A stretch of 14,976 nt of DNA from JBNKFQ01 sp050289385 (GTDB lineage Bacteria > Pseudomonadota > Gammaproteobacteria > Pseudomonadales > Porticoccaceae), in assembly GCA_050289385.1 (NCBI GenBank), contig JBNKFQ010000347.1, positions 1 through 14,976 on the forward strand, written 5' to 3'. Below the pieces are notes generated by a model that made no database searches, was not told the origin of the DNA, and saw only the letters and a list, made by a program, of their open reading frames with translations. The position numbers were made by a program, and so were the translations under genes. How positions within the stretch are numbered: the stretch's first letter is position 1; the number at the start of each line of letters is the position of its first letter. This document shows, piece after piece, positions 1 through 5,459 of this stretch.

Positions 1-1
1 T

Positions 2-343
2 ATCATCGTCTCCACGCCGGCTTCGGCGCCGGTCATGGCAAGCTACCGCGCCGTGGATTCAAAGGACTTCTCGATAATCCAGACATCTTTTTTTGAAATG
101 CGGAAGATCAGGATCCGGTACACCAGCGAGAAAAAGGAAACCACCAACAGGGTGGTCGAGCCACAGTATCTATTCTTGAACTGGCCTGTATGGTACATCC
201 TCGCCTGGGACCACTTGCGGGAGGCGGAACGGTTTTTCAGGATCGATCGCATTGACCGTGTCACCATGCTTGACGAACCCTTTAAAATCAGAAAAGAGAA
301 GCCGTTTCTGGATTTGATTGAACAAATCGGGCGGCCGATATGA
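2..343 (+). CDS. WYL-domain transcriptional regulator, C-terminal part (5' end outside window)
   Basis: The reading frame is open from the first bases of the window to a TGA at 341-343, so only the C-terminal ~113 residues are present. They match the WYL sensor domain of YafY/DeoR-like one-component regulators: a strand with RIRY, then VVEPQYLF, then the WYL signature here as VWYILAWD, followed by FFRIDRID and a short C-terminal extension. WYL domains bind small ligands or nucleic acids and control an N-terminal winged helix-turn-helix, which would lie upstream of the window. An internal ATG at 35 is not a plausible true start because WYL-family sequence continues on both sides of it. No partner gene follows directly on this strand; the next 168 bases appear non-coding. 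The family call rests on motifs; the ligand is unknown. Confidence 0.8.
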   Translation: MIVSTPASAPVMASYRAVDSKDFSIIQTSFFEMRKIRIRYTSEKKETTNRVVEPQYLFLNWPVWYILAWDHLREAERFFRIDRIDRVTMLDEPFKIRKEKPFLDLIEQIGRPI

Positions 344-492
344 TTGCTCAATAGCGACCAAATGCGGGACATGGAGGTCAGGTAGTACGCAGTTACCGGC
401 AGGGCACTGGCAGGTCGGGGGATTGCTATGACTAACGGACAAAGCCACGTCTGTACCCCTTCCACGCTCCCTCCAGTCTGTGAAGCTGCTCA
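344..492. other. Intergenic stretch without recognisable gene
   Basis: Between the WYL gene stop and the padR promoter I see no convincing reading frame. Both strands have only short frames without family-like motifs, and the longer minus-strand frames run antisense through the WYL gene. No strong hairpin with a T-run is visible after the WYL gene. Confidence 0.4.
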
Positions 493-522
493 TTGACTTT
501 TTTTGCCTAAGTATTCTAATAT
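493..522 (+). promoter_or_regulatory. Probable padR promoter
   Basis: A -35 like TTGACT lies at 493-498. Possible -10 hexamers are TCTAAT at 515-520 (16-bp spacer) or TAATAT at 517-522 (18-bp spacer). The -10 lies inside the first palindrome of the twin operator, so a bound repressor would block RNA polymerase. Inferred from the sequence only. Confidence 0.5.
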
Positions 523-551
523 TAGAATATGTATATTCTAGTGCTAGAATA
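512..551. promoter_or_regulatory. Twin palindromic operator upstream of padR
   Basis: Two copies of an 18-bp palindrome lie in tandem. The first, TATTCTAATATTAGAATA at 512-529, is perfect. The second, TATTCTAGTGCTAGAATA at 534-551, is symmetric except for its two central bases. They share arms TATTCTA/TAGAATA, and their centres are 22 bp apart, about two helical turns, so two dimers would sit on the same face of the DNA. The second copy ends five bases before the ATG of padR. This suggests cooperative autorepression by the PadR protein encoded immediately downstream, which is an inference from position and symmetry. Confidence 0.75.
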
Positions 552-556
552 AAATC

Positions 557-1096
557 ATGATTGGCCTAACTGACAGCGAACTGCTTGTACTTGGCCTTTT
601 GGCCGAAATGCCACGTCACGGCTATGAACTCGAACAGGTCATAGAGCAACGCGGTATGCGGGAATGGACGCCCATCGGGTTTTCGTCGATATACTTTGTG
701 TTGAGTAAGCTGGAGAAAAAACAATTGCTTGCCGCGCAGAAACCGAACGCCGCGAAGGCCAGGAAGCGCTACAGCATCACCAAACAAGGGCGGAGTGCGT
801 TGGTCAGTCAGACGCTGTCGGCAATCAGCAATTATCGCCCGGCCTATTCGTCGCTGTTATTGGGGGTGGCGCATTGGCCGGTGTTGACGCGAAAGCAGGC
901 ACTGGAGGCGCTGGGCTCACGCAAGCAAGCGGTGACCCGGGAAATACAACGGCTCGAAGCGATCCACTTTGAGCAGCAGCCCTTGCCCGATTATATGGAT
1001 GTCCTGTTCGACTATTCAATCGGCCAGCTCACCACCGAACGTGACTGGATTACGAAAACACTGGCCTATATGAAAACCAAACCCTGGGATGACTAG
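557..1096 (+). CDS. PadR family transcriptional regulator
   Basis: A 179-residue one-component regulator of the PadR family, usually ligand-responsive repressors of detoxification or efflux genes. The N-terminal winged helix (residues ~5-80) has the family pattern: LTDSELLVLGLLAEMPRHGY, then a wing-containing helix pair with SSIYFVLSKLEKKQLL and a KRYSITKQGR beta-wing. The C-terminal half (~90-175) is helical, as in the longer PadR/Vir subgroup with a dimerising C-terminal domain. The ATG at 557 is the first start after the twin operator; no good Shine-Dalgarno precedes it because the second palindrome ends at 551. The next gene follows after 10 bases, so the two form an operon with a GyrI-like protein. 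Family is clear; the signal is unknown. Confidence 0.92.
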   Translation: MIGLTDSELLVLGLLAEMPRHGYELEQVIEQRGMREWTPIGFSSIYFVLSKLEKKQLLAAQKPNAAKARKRYSITKQGRSALVSQTLSAISNYRPAYSSLLLGVAHWPVLTRKQALEALGSRKQAVTREIQRLEAIHFEQQPLPDYMDVLFDYSIGQLTTERDWITKTLAYMKTKPWDD

Positions 1097-1099
1097 GAG
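1095..1099 (+). promoter_or_regulatory. Ribosome binding site deciding the GyrI-like start
   Basis: AGGAG at 1095-1099 overlaps the padR stop codon and lies seven bases before the ATG at 1107. An earlier in-frame ATG at 1089 would overlap padR and has no such site, so 1107 is preferred. The arrangement suggests translational coupling with padR. Confidence 0.7.
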
Positions 1100-1106
1100 C
1101 AACACC

Positions 1107-1733
1107 ATGTCAGAAAAATCTGCTCAACACAGGTTAAAAAAATTGTACCAACCGCCGCGAAACACAATTACCGAAGTGGATGTTCCGGAGATGCAATTCA
1201 TGGTGGTTGACGGACGCGGCGATCCTGGCCGCAACGGTATCGACGAAACGATAAAGTGGCTTTATGCGGTTGCTCATTTTCTAATTCCAATCGCCAGGGC
1301 GCGTATGGGGAAACACTTTTTGTATCCGCCGGTCGAGTGTTTGTTCTGGGCGACGGATGAAAAAGATTTTATCACCGGCAACAAGGAGAAGTGGCATTGG
1401 CGGACGATGATTCCGTTGGCTGACTGGATGACCCGGGAGATGGTCGACAGCGCCATTGCGCAGGCGGAGGAAAAGCGGGGAGCACCATCCTCGTGGCCGG
1501 TGCGATTGGAACGGTTTCGCGAAGGGCGGTGCGTGCAACGACTGCATGTCGGTGATTACAGTGGCATCGGTGCTCTCTGCAAATCGCTTTACCAGGAGTA
1601 CCTGCCGGATAACGACCTGGTTCCGAACGGCCCTTATCATGAAATTTACCTGAACGACCCGGGGCGTAAAGAGCCAGCGCGTCGTAAGGTGTTAATAAGA
1701 CAGCCGGTAAAACCTCTGCTTGTGGGGCGTTGA
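1107..1733 (+). CDS. GyrI-like small-molecule-binding domain protein
   Basis: A 208-residue stand-alone GyrI-like domain protein without a DNA-binding part. The signature is an N-terminal LYQPPRNTITEVDVPEMQF strand followed by MVVDGRGDPGRNG, the hallmark of the YdeE/GyrI-like family. Then come a helix with TIKWLYAVAHFL, the VECLFWATD strand, a long helix after PLADWM, and a C-terminal HEIYLNDPG strand close to the family's IYLSDP-type ending. Relatives bind hydrophobic ligands or drugs as SHS2-fold dimers, and some are ligand hydrolases. It probably shares the promoter and twin operator of padR, which suggests the PadR protein controls a ligand-binding or detoxifying partner. No signal peptide or membrane segment. 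Cytoplasmic; substrate unknown. Confidence 0.85.
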   Translation: MSEKSAQHRLKKLYQPPRNTITEVDVPEMQFMVVDGRGDPGRNGIDETIKWLYAVAHFLIPIARARMGKHFLYPPVECLFWATDEKDFITGNKEKWHWRTMIPLADWMTREMVDSAIAQAEEKRGAPSSWPVRLERFREGRCVQRLHVGDYSGIGALCKSLYQEYLPDNDLVPNGPYHEIYLNDPGRKEPARRKVLIRQPVKPLLVGR

Positions 1734-1763
1734 TCAATGCGATTGAGTTAATAGACGCGATAG

Positions 1764-1916
1764 CCCGAGCACGCCTGCTGCCGGTTTTTCCGCTTCGACG
1801 TGGTCGAGCGCGATGACGAGATTCTGTGGGAAGTCAGAGCCGGGGACGCGGCAGCCGACCTGCTCGACCGTTTTATGGCGTTAACTTCAGAATCCGAGCG
1901 TACGCCATCCCCATAA
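1764..1916 (+). pseudogene. Possible C-terminal remnant of an unidentified gene
   Basis: A frame from just after a TAG (1761-1763) to the TAA at 1914-1916 has a protein-like composition, including FDVVERDDEILWEVRAGDAA followed by DLLDRFMAL, with acidic and aliphatic residues in helix-like spacing. It has no start codon in a sensible position. In another frame the preceding bases (about 1745-1786) also read smoothly as ELIDAIARARLLPVF, so a single frameshift near 1787 would join the two. I do not recognise the family. It may be the 3' end of a decayed gene between the GyrI-like gene and the ArsR module, or chance. Confidence 0.3.
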
Positions 1917-1943
1917 TCGAGGATAGAAAATCCCTATTCCCTG

Positions 1944-1971
1944 TTGACATATTCCCATAATGGAATATATT
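1944..1971 (+). promoter_or_regulatory. Promoter of the ArsR-AHSA1 operon
   Basis: A consensus -35 TTGACA at 1944-1949 is followed after a 16-bp spacer by TATATT at 1966-1971, which matches the -10 consensus at five of six positions. Transcription would begin about seven bases later, close to 1978, which is the A of the preferred ATG. The spacer is filled by a palindromic operator. Inferred from consensus only. Confidence 0.65.
1949..1968. promoter_or_regulatory. Palindromic operator in the ArsR promoter spacer
   Basis: ATATTCCCATAATGGAATAT has perfect 7-bp arms (ATATTCC / GGAATAT) around a 6-base centre. It lies exactly between the -35 and -10 hexamers. This is the classic position and shape for an autorepressing ArsR-family dimer. 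The assignment to the adjacent regulator is an inference. Confidence 0.7.
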
Positions 1972-1977
1972 GTTGCC

Positions 1978-2322
1978 ATGGCACGGGCACGAACCACATT
2001 TGACGCATTCAACGCGATAGCGGAACCGAAACGGCGGGCACTAATCGAGACGCTGGTCACCCGGGAAATGACGGTCAATCAGATTGTGGAATGCGTGGGT
2101 TGGAATCAACCCATGGTGTCAAAACATCTTGGTGTTCTGAAGCAGGTGGGTTTGGTCTCGGAGCGCAAGGATGGTCGGCATCGTGTCTACAGGTTGAATG
2201 CTGCCCGGCTAAAACCCGTAAAAGAATGGGTTATCCAGTTCGAGCGTTTCTGGGGCGACGCCCTCGGGAACCTGGAAGATTACTTGAACGACATTCAATC
2301 CAAAGAGGTGAAAGATGAGTAA
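1978..2322 (+). CDS. ArsR family (non-metal type) transcriptional regulator
   Basis: A 114-residue winged helix-turn-helix repressor. The domain (~8-80) reads FNAIAEPKRRALIETLVTRE, then the recognition region MTVNQIVECVGWNQPMVSKH, then LGVLKQVGLVSERKDGRHRV with a YRLN ending. It lacks the ELCVCDL metal-binding motif and has one lone cysteine, so it belongs to the group that is often paired with AHSA1/SRPBCC proteins rather than to metal sensors. A further in-frame ATG at 1960 lies inside the operator and upstream of the predicted transcription start, so it is rejected. The ATG at 1978 coincides with the likely +1, suggesting a leaderless mRNA. Its stop overlaps the next start (2315), so the two genes are translationally coupled. 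Confidence 0.9.
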   Translation: MARARTTFDAFNAIAEPKRRALIETLVTREMTVNQIVECVGWNQPMVSKHLGVLKQVGLVSERKDGRHRVYRLNAARLKPVKEWVIQFERFWGDALGNLEDYLNDIQSKEVKDE

Positions 2323-2827
2323 CGACAGCGAAATTACGGTGGAGCCGACTATACTGACTCGGGAATACAATGCCCCGCGACAACAGGTCTTCGATGCCTG
2401 GACGAAGGTGGAGCACCTGAAAAACTGGCAGTTCCCCGCAAAAGGGTTTACCTGCGAATATACCCATACCGACATCAGCCCGGGGGGCTACACGCTTCAC
2501 AAGATGACGGCGCCCAACGGGTTCGATATGTGGCTGTTGACGAAGTACGAAGAAATCAATCCACCGGAAACCATCGTTTTCAGACAATATAATTCAAACG
2601 AGACCGGTGATATTCTGCCTAATCCACAGATGCCCAACTGGCCCAGGGAATTGAGGACCACGATCAAGCTGGAAGACATGGGCGGCAAAACCAGATTGCG
2701 GTTATTTTGGCAACCGGTTAACCCCACCAGGGAAGAAGCCGAAGTCTTTGAATCCACCCGCGCCGAACACGGCAAGGGCTGGGGCGGTGGACTTGAGCAA
2801 CTCGTGGCTTACCTCAAGTCGCTGTAA
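2315..2827 (+). CDS. AHSA1/SRPBCC domain protein
   Basis: A 170-residue START/Bet v1-like (SRPBCC) protein of the activator-of-Hsp90-ATPase-homologue group. The family pattern is visible: ILTREYNAPRQQVFDAWTKV near residues 13-32, HLKNWQFP, the turn ISPGGYTLHKM, GFDMWLLTKYEEINPPETIV, then TRLRLFW and the long C-terminal helix HGKGWGGGLEQLVAYLKSL. Such proteins hold a hydrophobic cavity, and bacterial members next to an ArsR gene are common. The start ATGAGTAA overlaps the regulator stop by 8 bases, with GAGGTG at 2305-2310 as ribosome binding site. It is cytoplasmic, with no signal peptide. The function beyond ligand binding cannot be read from the sequence. Confidence 0.9.
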   Translation: MSNDSEITVEPTILTREYNAPRQQVFDAWTKVEHLKNWQFPAKGFTCEYTHTDISPGGYTLHKMTAPNGFDMWLLTKYEEINPPETIVFRQYNSNETGDILPNPQMPNWPRELRTTIKLEDMGGKTRLRLFWQPVNPTREEAEVFESTRAEHGKGWGGGLEQLVAYLKSL

Positions 2828-2990
2828 AAATAAAGATCTTCCAGGGAGGCCCCAACGCCATGCGTGAGGTTCTGCCCCGCAGCCGGTAACCTGCGATGAA
2901 ACCCGTCGTCCAGAAAGAAAAACCGGCTGCGGTATCGCCCCTGCGCGACCCTGGCAAACGTATAGCCAATGCTCCAGAGCGGAGGCTGTG
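2828..2990. repeat. Convergent intergenic region with an 11-bp inverted repeat
   Basis: The gap between the convergent AHSA1 and hxlR genes holds CCGCAGCCGGT at 2877-2887 and its perfect reverse complement at 2922-2932, separated by 34 bases. No T-run follows on either strand, so it does not look like a standard terminator. The role is unknown. Frames across this stretch on the minus strand run into both neighbouring genes and are not convincing. Confidence 0.5.
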
Positions 2991-3404
2991 TTACGGGTGA
3001 GTGATATCGACAAGGGGTATGGCGCTGGTCAGGAACTTCTCGGATGGCGTCCATAACCCCTCTACATGGCGAAAACTCCATTTGGCCAACTCCTGCAAAA
3101 CCGGCAGCATGTCGGCGCCTGTCTGGGTAAGAAGATATTCAAACCGGGGCGGTTTTTGCTCGTATTGCCTGCGACCAACCAGACCGAGCCTCGTTAAACG
3201 CTTAAGGCGTTCGTTAAGGATGTTTTTCTTGATCCCTTCGGGAGATTCGAGAAATTCAGAGAACTTCGATTTCCCACCAAGCATGTCTCGAATAATGACG
3301 AGAGTCCATTTGTCGCCGGCAATATCCAACGCCGTGGCAATCGGGCAAAGTGATCGGAGCGGTTTAAAGTCGATAGTCATCGTCATCCTGGCAGCCTGAT
3401 ACAT
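2991..3404 (-). CDS. HxlR family transcriptional regulator
   Basis: A 137-residue winged helix-turn-helix regulator of the HxlR family (YodB/HypR/YtfH-like), which often senses electrophiles or thiol stress. The hallmark segment is FKPLRSLCPIATALDIAGDK followed by WTLVIIRDMLGGKSKFSEF. The recognition helix and wing then appear as ILNERLKRLTRLGLVGRRQY with FEYLLTQTG. The N-terminal cysteine in LCPIA is the conserved position that is redox-active in some relatives. Starts at 3404, 3386 and 3380 are all ATG; I keep the longest because a weak GAGAAG precedes it, but 3380 or 3386 would fit the family equally well. It is transcribed away from gst, and a large inverted repeat lies between them. Confidence 0.9.
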   Translation of the reverse strand: MYQAARMTMTIDFKPLRSLCPIATALDIAGDKWTLVIIRDMLGGKSKFSEFLESPEGIKKNILNERLKRLTRLGLVGRRQYEQKPPRFEYLLTQTGADMLPVLQELAKWSFRHVEGLWTPSEKFLTSAIPLVDITHP

Positions 3405-3430
3405 ACGCTTCTCATCATAGCAAGAATGTC

Positions 3431-3483
3431 TGTTGCAAAAAAGGACAAACCCGGGTATAACTTGTGTGTCCTTTTTTGCAACA
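3431..3483. promoter_or_regulatory. Large inverted-repeat operator between hxlR and gst
   Basis: TGTTGCAAAAAAGGACA at 3431-3447 and its perfect 17-bp reverse complement at 3467-3483 flank a 19-base centre. Each arm contains TTGCAA, usable as a -35 hexamer outward through the centre. On the plus strand TTGCAA at 3433-3438 is followed after 17 bases by TATAAC at 3456-3461. On the same strand TTGCAA at 3476-3481 precedes TTTAAT at 3500-3505 (18-bp spacer). HxlR proteins typically control a divergently transcribed neighbour, so this is the likely site of action on gst. It could also fold as a cruciform. Confidence 0.75.
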
Positions 3484-3531
3484 CACGTATGTAAATCCGT
3501 TTAATGTCATAGAGCTGGAGGAAACAGAATC

Positions 3532-4155
3532 ATGATCACACTGTATTGGCACCCAATGTCACCCAACGCGAAACGTATTCAGGTGCTGGCAAGGGAGTTG
3601 AACCTTGAACTGGATGCCCGAATTGTCGACCTGTCCAAAGGTGAGCAACGCTCTGCCGCTTTTCTCGACAAAAACCCCAACGGCAAGGTGCCGGTGATTG
3701 AAGTTGACGGGGAATTTTTGTGGGAATCCCCGGCCATTCTGTATCGCCTTGCCGCCGAACACCGGGAGACACGGCCCCTGTTACCGGACTCCGAAGCGGA
3801 GATCGCGGGTATGCTCAAGTGGATGTTCTGGCATGCCAGCCACCTGGAGCCGGCAATTAATGCCATTGCTTTTGAGCGGCTCTTCCGCAAACCGCTGACG
3901 GGGGAAGACCCTGTTCAGGAAAAAATCGATGAGCACATGCCCACGTTCCAGCAGTCTGCCGGCATATTAGACGCACATCTGCATAACAAACAATGGCTGT
4001 TGGGAGACCTGTTCAGTATTGCCGATATCGCCTTGGGGACCACGCTGGAAATGGCACAGCAATCCGACATTCCCCTGAATGTTTTCACCGGTCTCAGTGG
4101 ATGGCTGCAGCGGCTGACTGGCCGACCCAGTTGGAATGCAGATAACAACCTGTGA
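3532..4155 (+). CDS. Glutathione S-transferase family protein
   Basis: A 207-residue soluble GST that would conjugate glutathione to electrophilic compounds. The thioredoxin-fold N-terminal domain (1-80) shows ITLYWHPMSPNAKRIQVLAR with a candidate catalytic serine (SPN), the NPNGKVPVIEV segment containing the cis-proline, and ESPAIL, the glutathione gamma-glutamyl binding ES pair. The helical C-terminal domain (~90-205) has the N-capping box SIADIALG. GGAGGA at 3517-3522 lies nine bases before the ATG. Divergence from hxlR across a shared operator suggests electrophile-induced expression. The next gene follows after nine bases, so the two form an operon with an SRPBCC protein. Length is normal for the family; the class within GSTs is not resolved. 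Confidence 0.92.
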   Translation: MITLYWHPMSPNAKRIQVLARELNLELDARIVDLSKGEQRSAAFLDKNPNGKVPVIEVDGEFLWESPAILYRLAAEHRETRPLLPDSEAEIAGMLKWMFWHASHLEPAINAIAFERLFRKPLTGEDPVQEKIDEHMPTFQQSAGILDAHLHNKQWLLGDLFSIADIALGTTLEMAQQSDIPLNVFTGLSGWLQRLTGRPSWNADNNL

Positions 4156-4164
4156 GGTTCTTTG

Positions 4165-4701
4165 ATGAGCAAGATAAAAAAAGGTGCCGCCATTGTCGCG
4201 GTATTGCTGGCTACACTGATTGGTCTTTCATCCATAGGAGGCGACGTGACCCAACTTGAACACCAAATTGTGATTAATGCGCCCAGGGAAAAAGTATTCG
4301 AAACGCTGGCCGATCTCGAGAAAGTGCAGCACTACAATCCCGGTGTACAGAGTGCCAGGTATATTACCGACAAGGTCCGTGGCGAGGGCGCCGCCCGCGA
4401 GTGTGATCTTGGCAAGGATGGAGTCGTCCGTGAGCGGGTCACCGGATTTGAAGAAGGCCAATGGATAGAGATGGAACTATACGAGCACAACTGGCCGATA
4501 GAAAAAATGCAATGGACGACCCGTGTGCAGTCAACGGGTCCCCAGGCAACCCAAGTGAGCCAGACGATGGAATATCGAATGAAGTTCGGCCTGCTTGGCA
4601 GCTTGATGAATAAGGTCATTATGAAAAACAAACTAAATAGCACGCTGGCGCAGGTTTTCGAATCCATGAAGACCTACGTCGAGAGCGGCCAAAAACCTTG
4701 A
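4165..4701 (+). CDS. Membrane-anchored SRPBCC family protein
   Basis: A 178-residue protein with an N-terminal hydrophobic segment (residues ~5-25, KKGAAIVAVLLATLIGLSSI) acting as signal anchor or uncleaved signal peptide, followed by a SRPBCC/polyketide-cyclase-like fold. The fold shows LEHQIVINAPREKVFETLAD, LEKVQHYNPGVQSARY, a VRERVTGFEEGQWIEMELYE block and a C-terminal helix rich in K, N and L. It is a second SRPBCC protein near the AHSA1 gene but not closely similar in text. A TTG at 4162 is also possible, but ATG 4165 has TGAGG (4153-4157) at seven bases, overlapping the gst stop. Cotranscription with gst suggests handling of a hydrophobic ligand at the membrane, which is an inference. 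Confidence 0.82.
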   Translation: MSKIKKGAAIVAVLLATLIGLSSIGGDVTQLEHQIVINAPREKVFETLADLEKVQHYNPGVQSARYITDKVRGEGAARECDLGKDGVVRERVTGFEEGQWIEMELYEHNWPIEKMQWTTRVQSTGPQATQVSQTMEYRMKFGLLGSLMNKVIMKNKLNSTLAQVFESMKTYVESGQKP

Positions 4702-4707
4702 TTCTCG

Positions 4708-4738
4708 GAGCGCCGTTAGTAACCTCAATGCGGCGCTT
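4708..4738 (+). terminator. GC-rich hairpin after the gst operon (weak terminator candidate)
   Basis: AGCGCCG at 4709-4715 pairs perfectly with CGGCGCT at 4731-4737 around a 15-base loop, seven bases after the SRPBCC stop. No T-run follows, so intrinsic termination is doubtful. It also overlaps the first codons of the GFA remnant, and part of the symmetry may be chance. Confidence 0.3.
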
Positions 4739-4872
4739 CGTCCGCCTTCGCTGAACTGTCGTCGCCCGAGTCGTTTCGCTGGGTGTCCGGGGAGGAACAG
4801 TTACAGCAATACACCTCACAAGAGTGCTGGGGGATTGGTTTTTGCGGCACCTGCGGATCGACCCTGCCGGGC
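4723..4872 (+). pseudogene. GFA/CENP-V family gene remnant, 5' part lost
   Basis: From 4723 (just after a TAA at 4720-4722) an open frame reads QCGASSAFAELSSPESFRWV, then SGEEQLQQYTS and GFCGTCGSTLPG. This is the middle of a GFA domain (glutathione-dependent formaldehyde-activating enzyme-like, CENP-V fold), including the second zinc-binding CxxC. The N-terminal CxCG strand and the first CHCSxC zinc ligands are missing, as is the C-terminal end. There is no start codon in the domain; a GTG at 4783 is the first possible one. The fragment then runs in frame into an unrelated binding-protein domain. It looks like the scar of a deletion or recombination. Family recognised from motifs. Confidence 0.65.
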
Positions 4873-4917
4873 TTTATTAAATTTGTTATCTTGACAGAAG
4901 TGCTTCCGGGAACAGGA

Positions 4918-5328
4918 ATGGTTCATACCCTGGCGGATATTGTAGTTGTGGTGTCAGCCCGGGATCCACTGGAAGCACTACCGCATTCGCAAATAGTCAA
5001 TTTATTTCTGGGCCGCTCCGGCAGTCTTCCCGATAATCGGCGCGCGGTGCCAGTTGATCAGCGGGAAGACAATGTGATTCGGAATGTGTTTTACCGCAAT
5101 ATCCTGGACAAATCCCCAGCCCAAATTAAGGCTCACTGGTCAAAAATTGTCTTCATTGGCAAGGGGCGGCCACCGCAACAGGCAACAAATGACGAAGAAG
5201 TGAAAGCACTTCTTGCCAATAAACCAGCTGCCATTGGTTATATTGGCAGAGTCAACCTTGATGATCGTGTGAAGGTATTGGATATTTCATCCCAAAAAGA
5301 AAAATGGCCCAGTGCCAGAGGCTGTTGA
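4918..5328 (+). CDS. PstS-like phosphate ABC-type substrate-binding domain protein, no signal peptide
   Basis: The frame from ATG 4918 gives 136 residues matching the small PBP-like family annotated as phosphate ABC transporter substrate-binding proteins: LADIVVVVSARDPLEALPHS, IVNLFLGRSGSLPDNRRAVP, VDQREDNVIRNVFYRNIL, then the SKIVFIGKGRPP segment and AAIGYIGRV. Relatives carry a Sec signal peptide just before this point; here the preceding residues belong to the GFA remnant and to a short unrelated stretch (FIKFVILTEVLPGTG), so the product would stay in the cytoplasm. The same frame is open back to 4723, so GTG 4783 could give a chimeric 181-residue product. Most likely it is non-functional in its native role. 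There is no transporter gene nearby. Confidence 0.6.
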   Translation: MVHTLADIVVVVSARDPLEALPHSQIVNLFLGRSGSLPDNRRAVPVDQREDNVIRNVFYRNILDKSPAQIKAHWSKIVFIGKGRPPQQATNDEEVKALLANKPAAIGYIGRVNLDDRVKVLDISSQKEKWPSARGC

Positions 5329-5345
5329 CGTTTAACGATAACTTT

Positions 5346-5372
5346 TTGGCAATTCCGGGGACAGTTTATAAT
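5346..5372 (+). promoter_or_regulatory. Probable promoter of the exopolysaccharide operon
   Basis: A perfect -10 TATAAT at 5367-5372 is preceded by TTGGCA at 5346-5351 with a short 15-bp spacer. The alternative -35, TTTTGG at 5344-5349 with 17 bp, is poorer. The start would be near 5379. The spacer contains AATTCCGGGGACAG (5351-5364), a motif I remember near transposase genes in other genomes. Consensus-based only. Confidence 0.5.
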
Positions 5373-5412
5373 GGCTCACTTAAGCGTAATATCGTGCTTT
5401 CCTTGGCCGCAC

Positions 5413-5420
5413 GTCGGTAG
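5413..5420 (+). promoter_or_regulatory. ops-like element (RfaH/NusG-paralogue recruitment site candidate)
   Basis: GTCGGTAG matches seven of the first eight positions of the ops consensus GGCGGTAGCGTG, including the GGTAG core; the last four positions do not match. It lies about 35 bases downstream of the likely transcription start, and 18 bases before a terminator-like hairpin, in an operon whose second gene encodes a NusG paralogue. It is flanked by two GCACG copies (5409-5413, 5430-5434), either of which can pair with CGTGC at 5393-5397. Function is inferred from position. Confidence 0.35.
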
Positions 5421-5437
5421 TCGCGCGTCGCACGCTA

Positions 5438-5459
5438 GAAGGACACTTCCTTCCTTTTT
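5438..5459 (+). terminator. Terminator-like hairpin in the operon leader
   Basis: GAAGGA (5438-5443) and TCCTTC (5448-5453) form a 6-bp stem with a four-base loop, followed by C and five T. The stem is modest, so termination would be partial. Its location before the first gene of a long operon suggests an attenuator that could be bypassed by the NusG paralogue; alternatively it just ends upstream transcription. Confidence 0.4.

Noticed and set aside
1960..1977. Upstream ATG extending the ArsR gene by six residues
   Set aside because: It lies inside the operator and ahead of the predicted transcription start.
2877..2932. 11-bp inverted repeat as terminator or integron attC site
   Set aside because: No T-run on either strand for a terminator, and I could not find attC core-site pairs of the RYYYAAC/GTTRRRY type at its ends.
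2809..3081. Minus-strand frame across the AHSA1/hxlR gap
   Set aside because: It overlaps the ends of two well-supported genes and shows no recognisable domain; the arginine- and phenylalanine-rich sequence gave no convincing family match.
4891..4919. TTGACA before the PstS-like ATG as a promoter
   Set aside because: No acceptable -10 hexamer lies 15-19 bases downstream.
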